Source: an uncultured Eubacterium sp. (GTDB lineage Bacteria; Bacillota; Clostridia; Oscillospirales; Acutalibacteraceae). Taken from it: 48,541 nt of DNA. The DNA lies in the NCBI GenBank assembly GCA_900542875.1, contig UQPH01000007.1, positions 1 to 48,541 of the forward strand. Reading direction: 5' to 3'. Positions 25,135 through 32,710 of this stretch are shown one piece after another. Under the pieces are notes generated by a model that was not told the DNA's origin, made no database searches, and worked only from the letters and a program-made list of their open reading frames with translations. The position numbers and the translations under genes are program-made. Position 1 is the first letter of the stretch; every line of letters starts with the position of its first letter.

Positions 25135-25929
25135 TTACTCCGCCTCCTCAATCAAACCGAGAGCCTGAGCCAAAAGCTCGGTAAAATATGTAATCTTAAC
25201 TCCGCCGTCTGAATTCTTCTTTAAGTTATACATACAAAGAGGGCAGGCTGTGATAATTTCCTCTGCACCGTTATCAACGGCGTTTGAGATAACAGCCTGA
25301 GCCTTAGTCCTTGCTATATCTTTATTTTCAAGGGTTGTATATCCGCCGCAACACTCATTTCTCATAGAATACTTTACCGGTGTTGCGCCGAGAGCCTTAA
25401 TAAAATCTTCCATAATTGTAGGATTTTCGGGGTCGTCCATTTGCATAACCTTACTCGGTCTGAGCAAAAGACAGCCGTAGTATGCGGCAATTTTTTTGCC
25501 TTTAAGCGGATTAGTTACTTTTTTCTTAATCTCGTCAAAGCCGATTTTATCACGCAAAACCTCAAGATAATGAAGCACCTCGGTTTCGCCGTGATAAGCC
25601 TCATCCTCGCCTATTTTCATATATCTTGCGACTTTAGACGAAAACTCATCGTCTTTCATATCGTTATTAACCTGCTTTACAACATTGTGGCAGGCACTGC
25701 ACATTGTAACAAGGTCTTGCCCCGCATCCTTTGCTTTCATAAGTGTGCGAACAGATGAAAGTTTTGTTGCGATTTCGTCCTTAGCCATAGGATAAACTCC
25801 GCCGCAACACTGCCACTCGGGAATTTCCTCGAGAGTAACGCCGAGCGCCTTAGCACTCATTCTGGCGTAGTTATCCAAATCCTTAGCCTTGTTTTTCAAA
25901 GTACAGCCCGGATAATAGCTGAATACCAT
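25135..25929 (-). CDS. hdrB: HdrB-like protein with two CCG domains
   Basis: HdrB carries two non-cubane [4Fe-4S] clusters, each held by a CCG domain, and in methanogens cleaves the CoM-CoB heterodisulfide. Both CCG domains are complete: C9, C41-C42 (QCCGG), C77, C80 and C153, C193-C194 (ECCGG), C229, C232. The length (264) fits bacterial HdrB. Bacteria lack CoM/CoB disulfide, so the acceptor must be something else; the frdAB genes in the operon make the fumarate reductase the natural candidate. First of the tightly packed genes after the 139-base gap behind fumC. Confidence 0.9.
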   Translation of the reverse strand: MVFSYYPGCTLKNKAKDLDNYARMSAKALGVTLEEIPEWQCCGGVYPMAKDEIATKLSSVRTLMKAKDAGQDLVTMCSACHNVVKQVNNDMKDDEFSSKVARYMKIGEDEAYHGETEVLHYLEVLRDKIGFDEIKKKVTNPLKGKKIAAYYGCLLLRPSKVMQMDDPENPTIMEDFIKALGATPVKYSMRNECCGGYTTLENKDIARTKAQAVISNAVDNGAEEIITACPLCMYNLKKNSDGGVKITYFTELLAQALGLIEEAE

Positions 25930-26012
25930 ATTCTTACTCCTTACTCAAAAATGTTTGGTGCTTAATGCCGTGTGTCGCCGTTTCGAGGGTGGGACATTTG
26001 GGAAATGCATAG

Positions 26013-26066
26013 TACAAATCCCTCCGTCACACCTGACGGTGTGCCCCCCCTTAATAAGGGTGGCTT
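26013..26066. repeat. Degenerate dispersed repeat, copy B
   Basis: Inverted relative to copy A: CAAATCCCTCCGTCAC … CCCCTTAATAAGGG. It lies between the fumC stop and the hdrB ribosome site, inside the presumed operon. The hairpin could shape mRNA stability or expression balance between fumC and the hdr genes. Confidence 0.6.
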
Positions 26067-26068
26067 AA

Positions 26069-27445
26069 TTACACCATCTGCTCGGGGTGGAACACCTCGT
26101 CGAATTTTTCCGCTGTAAGGAAGCCGAGTTCAACACATGACTCCTTGAGGGAAATATTCTTTTTATATGCATTCTTTGCGGTCTTTGCGGCATTCTCATA
26201 TCCTATATACGGATTAAGAGCGGTAACGAGCATAAGGGAGTTATGAAGATTATGAGACATCTTCTCCTTATTTGCCGTAATGCCGACAGCGCAATTCTTG
26301 TTGAACGAAATCATAGCTTCGCTGAGAAGTCGAACCGACTGAGTGAAATTATAGATGATAACGGGCATAAATACATTGAGTTCAAAATTGCCCTGAGAGG
26401 CAGCCATACCGATTGCGGTATCATTACCGATAACCTGAACGGCAACCATGGTAACAGCCTCGCACTGAGTAGGATTTACCTTGCCCGGCATAATGGACGA
26501 GCCCGGCTCGTTCTCCGGAATTTTAATCTCGCCGAGACCGAGACGCGGACCCGAAGCAAGCCAACGAACGTCATTTGCTATTTTCATAAGGTCAGCCGCA
26601 AGAGCCTTGAGTGCACCGTGTGCAAAAACAATCTCGTCCTTTGACGTAAGTGCGTGAAACTTATTAGGTGCGGTGATGAACTGCTTTCCTGTAATTTCAC
26701 TTACAGCCTCGGCAACCTTAACGTCAAAGCCTTTAGGAGCATTAAGACCTGTACCTACTGCGGTGCCGCCGAGTGCAAGTTCCTTTAATTCGGGGAGTGC
26801 GATTTCGAGCAATTTCTTATCCTTTTCAAGACTTGCTCTCCAACCGCTGATTTCCTGTGAAAATGTGATGGGAGTAGCGTCCTGAAGATGAGTTCTGCCC
26901 GATTTAACGATACCTTCGTTATCCTTTTCGAGTTTCTTAAATGTGGAAATAAGAGCATCAACGGCAGGAATAACCTTATCCTCAATTCCCAAAACAGCGG
27001 CAATGCTCATGGCCGTCGGGAATGTATCGTTAGAGGACTGCGACATATTAATATCATCATTTGGGTGAAGAATTTTCTTACCTGCAATTTCGTTACCTCT
27101 GTTTGCGATAACCTCGTTTGCGTTCATATTTGACTGGGTGCCCGAACCTGTCTGCCATACAACAAGCGGAAAATGCTCGTTAAGCGCACCGCTCATAACC
27201 TCGTCACAAGCCTGTGAAACAGCGGCGAGTTTTTCATCAGTCATCTTTTCGGGCTTAAGCTGATTATTTGCAATAGCGGCAGCCTTTTTAAGCACACCGA
27301 AAGCGTGTGTAATTTCTCGGGGCATAGTTTCGATGCCTACACCGATTAAAAAGTTTTCGTGGCTTCTTTCGGTTTGCGCCGCCCAATATTTATCGGCAGG
27401 AACCTTAACCTCTCCCATTGAATCGTGTTCGATACGATATTCCAT
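26069..27445 (-). CDS. fumC: Class II fumarate hydratase
   Basis: Interconverts malate and fumarate without an Fe-S cluster, so it is oxygen-stable. The signature GSSIMPGKVNP is near residue 317. GSGTQSNMNANEV (near 97) and SSNDTFPTAM (near 136) are the other substrate-site blocks. Its 458-residue length is standard. Argininosuccinate lyase and aspartase relatives differ in these blocks; aspartase is the nearest alternative. Start ATG follows GGAGG. It leads the hdr-flx-frd operon behind a Rex-controlled promoter, which supplies fumarate to the reductase subunits at the other end. Confidence 0.93.
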   Translation of the reverse strand: MEYRIEHDSMGEVKVPADKYWAAQTERSHENFLIGVGIETMPREITHAFGVLKKAAAIANNQLKPEKMTDEKLAAVSQACDEVMSGALNEHFPLVVWQTGSGTQSNMNANEVIANRGNEIAGKKILHPNDDINMSQSSNDTFPTAMSIAAVLGIEDKVIPAVDALISTFKKLEKDNEGIVKSGRTHLQDATPITFSQEISGWRASLEKDKKLLEIALPELKELALGGTAVGTGLNAPKGFDVKVAEAVSEITGKQFITAPNKFHALTSKDEIVFAHGALKALAADLMKIANDVRWLASGPRLGLGEIKIPENEPGSSIMPGKVNPTQCEAVTMVAVQVIGNDTAIGMAASQGNFELNVFMPVIIYNFTQSVRLLSEAMISFNKNCAVGITANKEKMSHNLHNSLMLVTALNPYIGYENAAKTAKNAYKKNISLKESCVELGFLTAEKFDEVFHPEQMV

Positions 27446-27493
27446 AATTTGACCTCCGTATTTTATTATATTAATTTAATAATTCACTATCAT

Positions 27494-27522
27494 ATTATAT
27501 TATCTTATGCGACTTAATTCAA
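27494..27522 (-). promoter_or_regulatory. Promoter of the fumC-hdr-flx-frd operon
   Basis: -35 TTGAAT (27517-27522), 17-base spacer, perfect -10 TATAAT (27494-27499), minus strand, about 49 bases before the fumC ATG. A Rex-like operator lies 6 bases upstream of the -35. Confidence 0.75.
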
Positions 27523-27528
27523 GAAATA

Positions 27529-27546
27529 TTGTTAAAAAAATAACAA
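27529..27546. promoter_or_regulatory. Rex-type operator upstream of fumC
   Basis: TTGTTAAAAAAATAACAA is a perfect inverted repeat TTGTTA-N6-TAACAA. It differs by one base from TTGTTAA-N4-TTAACAA, the site reported for clostridial Rex, the repressor that leaves DNA when NADH/NAD+ rises. Its place next to the -35 fits control of the operon. Confidence 0.7.
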
Positions 27547-27614
27547 ATTCGTTATTTTAACCAATTTTGCAAAATTCACAGTCCAAATTTAGTAAATCTG
27601 ATTTACTCTCTGAT

Positions 27615-27648
27615 AAAAAAATGCACAACTTTGCTTATAAGTTGCACA
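27615..27648 (-). terminator. Second terminator behind the LDH-family gene
   Basis: A 10-bp stem with two G.T pairs (27622-27631 with 27639-27648, loop of 7) is followed on the minus strand by seven T. With the hairpin at 27680-27708 it forms a tandem pair that insulates the fumC promoter. Confidence 0.75.
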
Positions 27649-27679
27649 ATATCAAAAAACAAATCCGAAAAAAAGGCGC

Positions 27680-27708
27680 AAAAAATCCCCGACGCAAGAG
27701 TCGGGGAT
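27680..27708 (-). terminator. First terminator of the LDH-family gene
   Basis: A perfect 9-bp stem (ATCCCCGAC with GTCGGGGAT, loop GCAAGA) is followed on the minus strand by TTTTTTG, 7 bases beyond the stop codon at 27715. Confidence 0.92.
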
Positions 27709-27714
27709 AACAAA

Positions 27715-28671
27715 TCAATTTAAGTCAAGCGAATCAAATGAATCCTTAAGAATTTGGTAACTGTTATTTAGTTTCTCAATTTCCTCGTCGGTAAGATTAA
27801 GAGGAAGAATCTTACGAACGCCGTTACGATTTACATAAGCGGGAAGTCCGAGATAAACATCTCTCATTCCATACTCACCGTTAAGGCGTGAGGATACGGT
27901 GATAACGCTGTTTTCGTCACCGAAGATAGCCTTTGTTATACGAACAAGACTCATACCGATACCGTAATAGGTAGCGCCTTTAAGTTTGATAACCTCTGCG
28001 CCCGAATTTTTAACTTTCTCGATAATATCGTCAATGTCCTCTCTCTTAAGTTCGGTGGAAAACTTATCGGTTTCGATAAGCTCCTCGATATTCATTGTGG
28101 AGAGATTAAGTTGGCTGAACGGTACGAACTCGCTGTCGCCGTGTTCGCCGATAACATAGCCGTGAACCGAGTGAGGGTCACAGTGAAAATAATCACCGAT
28201 GAGATAACGCAGACGGGCGGTATCAAGGGTTGTGCCCGAACCGATTACACGATTAGCCGGAAATCCGGAAAGTTCGTAAGTTACTCTCGTCATAACATCA
28301 ACGGGATTGGAAGCAACAAGGAATATGCCGTTAAAGCCCGATGCGACAATCTTTGAGACAAACGACTTAAATATAGCCACATTCTTGTTAAGTTGGTCAA
28401 ATCGGGTTTCACCCGGCTTTCTCGAACCTGCCGAAGCCGTGATTACAACGAGGTCTGCATACGCACAATCCTCGTAGGAGCCTGCTCTGATTTTCATATG
28501 AGAGGAACTGAAGCAAAGTCCGTGGTTAAGGTCCATAGCCTCACCCTTTGCCTTATCCTCGTTAACATCTATTAAAATAAGTTCATTACAAAGGTCGCTG
28601 TTAAGCAGTGCATAAGCATAACTCATACCTACCATACCGCAACCTACAAGTGCAACTCTTCTGTTTGCCAT
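27715..28671 (-). CDS. L-lactate/malate dehydrogenase family protein (Arg in specificity loop)
   Basis: NAD-dependent 2-hydroxyacid dehydrogenase of the LDH/MDH family, 318 residues. NAD site GCGMVGMSYA (10-19), loop GSRKPGETR (82-90), NPVDVMT (122-128), LDTARLR (149-155) and catalytic His177 in GEHGDSEFV are all present. Overall it aligns best with bacterial L-lactate dehydrogenases, including GATYYGI. However, the residue before KPGETR is Arg84, where lactate enzymes have Gln102 and malate dehydrogenases have Arg. Established work on Geobacillus LDH showed Q102R alone switches preference to oxaloacetate. With fumC and fumarate reductase next door, malate dehydrogenase activity is a serious option. 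Own Rex-flanked promoter and double terminator. Confidence 0.9.
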   Translation of the reverse strand: MANRRVALVGCGMVGMSYAYALLNSDLCNELILIDVNEDKAKGEAMDLNHGLCFSSSHMKIRAGSYEDCAYADLVVITASAGSRKPGETRFDQLNKNVAIFKSFVSKIVASGFNGIFLVASNPVDVMTRVTYELSGFPANRVIGSGTTLDTARLRYLIGDYFHCDPHSVHGYVIGEHGDSEFVPFSQLNLSTMNIEELIETDKFSTELKREDIDDIIEKVKNSGAEVIKLKGATYYGIGMSLVRITKAIFGDENSVITVSSRLNGEYGMRDVYLGLPAYVNRNGVRKILPLNLTDEEIEKLNNSYQILKDSFDSLDLN

Positions 28672-28696
28672 TTTAGCATCCGCCTTTCCATAAAGT

Positions 28697-28714
28697 TCGT
28701 TGAATTATTAACAA
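28697..28714. promoter_or_regulatory. Weaker Rex-like site in the leader of the LDH-family gene
   Basis: On the minus strand TTGTTAATAATTCAACGA: the left half matches TTGTTAA fully and the right half matches TTAACAA at five of seven positions. It lies downstream of the -10, where a bound repressor would act as a roadblock. Confidence 0.4.
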
Positions 28715-28728
28715 TAACTTTATGATAT

Positions 28729-28757
28729 ATAATATAACCGAAGCATCCTTTTGTCAA
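28729..28757 (-). promoter_or_regulatory. Promoter of the LDH-family gene
   Basis: Consensus -35 TTGACA (28752-28757), 17-base spacer, -10 TATTAT (28729-28734), minus strand, about 58 bases before the ATG. The -35 lies inside a Rex-like operator. Confidence 0.8.
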
Positions 28758-28768
28758 CAATTTAACAA
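28751..28768. promoter_or_regulatory. Rex-type operator over the LDH-family promoter
   Basis: TTGTCAACAATTTAACAA matches TTGTTAA-N4-TTAACAA at 13 of 14 defined positions and overlaps the -35 hexamer. Bound Rex would exclude RNA polymerase; high NADH would open the promoter. Confidence 0.75.
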
Positions 28769-28796
28769 TAATTTCGACTTTTATAACAAATTTTAT

Positions 28797-29327
28797 TCAA
28801 AAGTTAAAATCCAAATAGTCATCCTTCATAAATCTGTGATAGGTCATACCCAAATCATCGGTATCTATACAGTACCAAAATTCATCGGGTTTACCGTCGG
28901 CAAAATAAATGAGGTAATCAAATTCATCGGTATTGATTTTTTTAACGACAACATTATCGGAAAACGACTTGAACACAGCGACAATACTGTCAACAGTCGC
29001 TTTCGGGTTACGCACCTCGTTAATGAAACGCACCAAAAAATCGTTATCGTCAAAGGTAGAATTAACATAATCAACGCCCTTCGCAGGCACATCAAGGCGA
29101 AAGCCGTTCTCGGTTTTCATAACGGTTATGTCGCCGAATTCGTCCTTATTTTGCTCGCAAAATTCGTCGAGAAGTTCAGGCAGTTCCTCGGCGGTTGCAC
29201 CGTCAAGCATATGCAAAAGAGACGGGGTGACATAATTCACCCCGAAACTCATACTTTCGTAACCCAGTTTTATTTGCGATTCCTTAATTACGGCGATTAA
29301 ATTTTTCTTTAATCTGTCAAAATTCAT
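28797..29327 (-). CDS. Small cytoplasmic protein of unknown function (DUF3877-like?)
   Basis: A 176-residue acidic protein with no signal peptide or membrane segment. Predicted helices at the N-terminus (FDRLKKNLIAVIKESQIKLG) are followed by mixed alpha/beta sequence ending in FWYCIDTDDLGMTYHRFMKDDY. Size and N-terminus recall Clostridia proteins annotated DUF3877, but I cannot confirm this. Start ATG 29327 is one base after the DAHP synthase stop, so the two are translationally coupled; an earlier in-frame ATG at 29345 overlaps that gene and lacks a clear ribosome site. No function can be proposed. Confidence 0.75.
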   Translation of the reverse strand: MNFDRLKKNLIAVIKESQIKLGYESMSFGVNYVTPSLLHMLDGATAEELPELLDEFCEQNKDEFGDITVMKTENGFRLDVPAKGVDYVNSTFDDNDFLVRFINEVRNPKATVDSIVAVFKSFSDNVVVKKINTDEFDYLIYFADGKPDEFWYCIDTDDLGMTYHRFMKDDYLDFNF

Positions 29328-29328
29328 A

Positions 29329-30369
29329 TTACAGTTGCTCCGCAATACTGAAAATCAAGTCCTTAGTCTTATCCCAACCGAGGCAAGGGTCGGTAATGGA
29401 TTTACCGTAAACGCCGTCCTCTACCTTTTGGCAGCCGTCCTCGATATAGGACTCAATCATAAATCCCTTAACCATCTTCTTAATATCGTTGCTGTGGCGC
29501 ATGGAATGGAGCACCTCGTTTGCGATACGAACCTGCTCAAGATACTTTTTGCCCGAATTGGAATGATTTGTGTCGATAATAACGGCAGGATTTTCAAAGC
29601 CGTTATCAAGATACATTCCTGCAAGGAGCATCAAATCCTCGTAGTGATAATTTACATGATTAATGCCGTGCTTATCCTCGCTTCCCCTGAGAATAACATG
29701 AGCAAGGTCGTTGCCCTTAGACTCAACCTCCCAGCCTCTGTAAAGGAAGGTGTGGCCGCTTTGCGCCGCCTTAATTGCGTTAAGCATAACCGAAAGGTCG
29801 CCCGAGGTGGGGTTCTTCATTCCGACGGGAATATTGAGAGCAGAGGAAACAAGTCTGTGCTCCTGATTTTCGACGCTTCTTGCGCCGACCGCTACATAAG
29901 AGAGCAAATCGGACAAATATCTGTGGTTCTCGGGATAAAGCATTTCATCGGCACAGGTAAGACCTGTCTGCTCGATAGCATCTTTATGTAGATTACGCAC
30001 CTCGATAATGCCCTCAAGCATATCGGGCTTTTCCTCGGGATTAGGCTGATGAAGCATTCCTTTATAGCCTGCTCCCGTGGTTCTCGGCTTTCCGGTATAA
30101 ATTCTGGGAATAATAAGAATTTTATCCTCCACCTGCTTTTGAACCTCGGCAAGGCGGTGAATATAATCAAGAACCGAATCCGGACGGTCTGCCGAACACG
30201 GTCCGATAACAAGCGCAAGCTTATCGCTTTCACCGGTGAATACTTCTTTTATTTCTTTATCTCTGATTTCTTTTTTTGCGGTAGCTTCGGCAGAAAGAGG
30301 ATACTGTTCCTTAATCTCCTTTGGAACAGGAAGTTTTCTGTTGAAGTTTGTATTAATCATATTGTCCAT
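29329..30369 (-). CDS. 3-deoxy-7-phosphoheptulonate (DAHP) synthase, class I
   Basis: First step of the shikimate pathway: PEP + erythrose 4-phosphate to DAHP. The 346-residue protein is of the AroF/G/H type: GPCSADRPDS (PEP site), KPRTTGAGYKG, GARSVENQEHR, GMKNPTSGD and DTNHSNSGKKY (metal His). It lacks a fused chorismate mutase or ACT domain, so feedback type cannot be told from sequence. It has a clear promoter (30402-30430) with a short leader; no T-box or attenuator is visible. It uses PEP, the product or substrate of PPDK at the window start. Confidence 0.94.
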   Translation of the reverse strand: MDNMINTNFNRKLPVPKEIKEQYPLSAEATAKKEIRDKEIKEVFTGESDKLALVIGPCSADRPDSVLDYIHRLAEVQKQVEDKILIIPRIYTGKPRTTGAGYKGMLHQPNPEEKPDMLEGIIEVRNLHKDAIEQTGLTCADEMLYPENHRYLSDLLSYVAVGARSVENQEHRLVSSALNIPVGMKNPTSGDLSVMLNAIKAAQSGHTFLYRGWEVESKGNDLAHVILRGSEDKHGINHVNYHYEDLMLLAGMYLDNGFENPAVIIDTNHSNSGKKYLEQVRIANEVLHSMRHSNDIKKMVKGFMIESYIEDGCQKVEDGVYGKSITDPCLGWDKTKDLIFSIAEQL

Positions 30370-30401
30370 AGTTTTACCTCTCTATGTTTGCTAATGGGAC
30401 T

Positions 30402-30430
30402 AGTTTACCACTAAAAAAGGACTTAGTCAA
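30402..30430 (-). promoter_or_regulatory. Promoter of the DAHP synthase gene
   Basis: -35 TTGACT (30425-30430), 17-base spacer, -10 TAAACT (30402-30407), minus strand, about 32 bases before the ATG. The spacer contains a partial inverted repeat (GACTAAGTCC/GGACTAG flank) that could be an operator. Confidence 0.65.
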
Positions 30431-30527
30431 TGCGTTTAGAACCACTAATTATGCGGTTTTAATCAAAAGTATAAATTAATTTTTATATAATCATAAATTT
30501 TACTTATACTTGTGTCTTGTCTGCCGT

Positions 30528-32588
30528 TCACTTAAAAACTATAATCTTAGATTGCAGAGGTCCGCAAAATTCAATCGTGATTCCAGCATTCATAAGATAC
30601 TCGCCGGAGTTCTCGCATCGCTTTGAATCAACGGTATAGGTATACATTTTATCAGGTTGGAGTCCCTTTAGTTTAAGCCTTTTATAGCGTTTATTGTCGA
30701 GCGAGCCTGCGTTGGACATAGCGAACAAAACGCTTTGGTTTTCGTCGGCGTACTGGGTGGCCCAATAGTCGCCGCAGTCACCTACGGAAAGCCTATACAT
30801 ATCGCCGAACTGAACGGTGTTTCTGATTTCTTTATAGAGAGCGACATATTCAGCCGCCTTTTTCATATCGTCGGAAGTATAATTATCAAGATTTGCACCG
30901 AGAGAAAGACTGCCCTGCATAGACGATGCAAAGCGATAATCAATGCTTACGGGGCGTTTATCGCTGTTCCAGTCTGTAACCCACGCACGCATACATTTAA
31001 TCGGATAGAGCAGAGAAAAACCGTTTTGAATAGTAAGACGGTCAAGCGGGTCGGTATTGTCGGAAGTCCAAACGGAATCAAAATGTTCCATTGCTCCGAG
31101 ATCCGCTCTGCCGCCGCCCGAAGCGCACGCCTCAAGCTGCAAATACGGATACTTCTCTTTAAGTCGGTCGGCAACACGGTACACAGCCGCAGTATGTTTA
31201 AGCCAAATTTCCTGCTCATTTTCCAAATTATCTGCACCGATTTCGGAAAACGGTCGGTTCATATCCCATTTGATAAAGCGAATATTATGCATTGAGAGCA
31301 TTTTATCCATTGAATCAAAAACGAAATTTTCAACTTCGGGCTTTGTAAGATTGAGTACGAGTTGGTGGCGAAGTTCGCCGTTTACACGGGTTTTATAATG
31401 ATAAATCCAATCGGGATGAGCACGGAAAAGGTCGCTGTCACGCTGTACCATCTCGGGTTCAAACCACAAGCCGAAGTCCATACCGAGGTCGTTCACCCCT
31501 TTAATGAGTGAATCTATACCGTCGGGGAATTTTTCTCTGTTGACGAACCAATCGCCCAGCCCTGCTCTGTCGCTGTTTCTTTCACCGAACCAGCCGTCAT
31601 CCATAACAAAAAGTTCACACCCAAGGTCTGCCGCTTTTTTTGCAAGGCGAAGCTGATTTTCACAGCTGACATCAAAGCCGACAGCCTCCCACGAATTATA
31701 GAGAACAGGCAGCGGCTTATTTGCAAAACTGCGGGGCAAAATGTGATTTACGGAAAAGCGGTGCATCTCGTTGCTCATATCGGCAAAGCCGTCGGCATAA
31801 CCTATATAAGCCTTTGGCGAAGCAAGAACCTCTCCCGATTTTAATGTATAGGAAAAATCAAAGTCACTCATACCGAGCACAATTCGGGTAATCCCGACAT
31901 AATCACGCTGACACTCAACCTTAAAATTGCCCGAATAGCCGAGTGCGCCGAAATAGACATCTCCCGACACCTCATCGGCATTTCTGTGAGCAATGAAAAT
32001 CGGCTGATTTGTGTGTCCCGTAGTTCCCTTACGGCTGTCGAAAACAAGATAGCCCGCCTTAAGTTCAGTACTCTGTTGCTGAAATTCTGCACCCCAGCCA
32101 CCTTGGGTATTAACTATATTATAGGACAATTCACCCGGCAGGTTCACCTCACAAGACGAAAGTTTTTCTATCAAAATATCGCCCGAGGAATGATTTTCTA
32201 TCTCGGCATAACGAGTAATAATATCGCTGTCGGTGTATGTTATATAATGCAATATCAAATCCGCCTTATACACCTTATCGGTAAGGGTGATTACAAGTTC
32301 ATTTTCCTCCTGCTTTGCGTGCCTAAAAAGAAAAACAGAATCACGGCATTTATCGGAATAGGTGCACTTAAAGGCACAGTTGCGGTACATTTTTCCGCCG
32401 AAAACCGTATACTCGCACAAGGCGTTGTCGAGTTCGCTGTGATTCGAGTTCGTCTCCGTCATTTCATCAATAGAGAACTCCCTGCGATTTATTCTTTTTC
32501 CCCAATATATATGGCGCAAAAGACCGAATTTATCCACACCCAAAACATAGGTAGTATTTTTTGTTTGCAAGTAAAAAATGTTATCCAT
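30528..32588 (-). CDS. Alpha-galactosidase, GH36
   Basis: Releases alpha-1,6-linked galactose from melibiose, raffinose-family sugars or galactomannan fragments. The 686-residue protein has the GH36 layout: an N-terminal beta-sandwich (about 1-290), a TIM barrel with MDDGWFGERNSD (329-340), nucleophile Asp442 in FIKWDMNRPF and acid/base Asp510 in WTSDNTDPLDR, and a small C-terminal beta domain. CASGGGRADLG (488-498) is also typical. No signal peptide, so it acts in the cytoplasm on imported sugars. No sugar transporter or regulator is adjacent. Its promoter is tight (32605-32633), leaving a very short leader. Confidence 0.95.
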   Translation of the reverse strand: MDNIFYLQTKNTTYVLGVDKFGLLRHIYWGKRINRREFSIDEMTETNSNHSELDNALCEYTVFGGKMYRNCAFKCTYSDKCRDSVFLFRHAKQEENELVITLTDKVYKADLILHYITYTDSDIITRYAEIENHSSGDILIEKLSSCEVNLPGELSYNIVNTQGGWGAEFQQQSTELKAGYLVFDSRKGTTGHTNQPIFIAHRNADEVSGDVYFGALGYSGNFKVECQRDYVGITRIVLGMSDFDFSYTLKSGEVLASPKAYIGYADGFADMSNEMHRFSVNHILPRSFANKPLPVLYNSWEAVGFDVSCENQLRLAKKAADLGCELFVMDDGWFGERNSDRAGLGDWFVNREKFPDGIDSLIKGVNDLGMDFGLWFEPEMVQRDSDLFRAHPDWIYHYKTRVNGELRHQLVLNLTKPEVENFVFDSMDKMLSMHNIRFIKWDMNRPFSEIGADNLENEQEIWLKHTAAVYRVADRLKEKYPYLQLEACASGGGRADLGAMEHFDSVWTSDNTDPLDRLTIQNGFSLLYPIKCMRAWVTDWNSDKRPVSIDYRFASSMQGSLSLGANLDNYTSDDMKKAAEYVALYKEIRNTVQFGDMYRLSVGDCGDYWATQYADENQSVLFAMSNAGSLDNKRYKRLKLKGLQPDKMYTYTVDSKRCENSGEYLMNAGITIEFCGPLQSKIIVFK

Positions 32589-32604
32589 TCACATCACCGA
32601 TTTA

Positions 32605-32633
32605 ATTATAGACAAAAGCCGCCTTTAATACAA
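32605..32633 (-). promoter_or_regulatory. Promoter of the alpha-galactosidase gene
   Basis: -35 TTGTAT (32628-32633), 17-base spacer, -10 TATAAT (32605-32610), minus strand. The -10 lies only 17 bases before the ATG, so the leader is about 10 bases and barely holds the GGTGAT ribosome site. Confidence 0.65.
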
Positions 32634-32640
32634 TACTTAA

Positions 32641-32669
32641 TTGACAATATCAGAATAAATTGTTATAAT
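32641..32669 (+). promoter_or_regulatory. Promoter of zapA
   Basis: Consensus -35 TTGACA (32641-32646), 17-base spacer, -10 TATAAT (32664-32669). Its -35 lies 7 bases from the divergent alpha-galactosidase -35, so the two promoters may compete. Confidence 0.85.
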
Positions 32670-32710
32670 ACATAAACAGAGACGATTTCAGCACGAAAAA
32701 AGGTGAAAAA

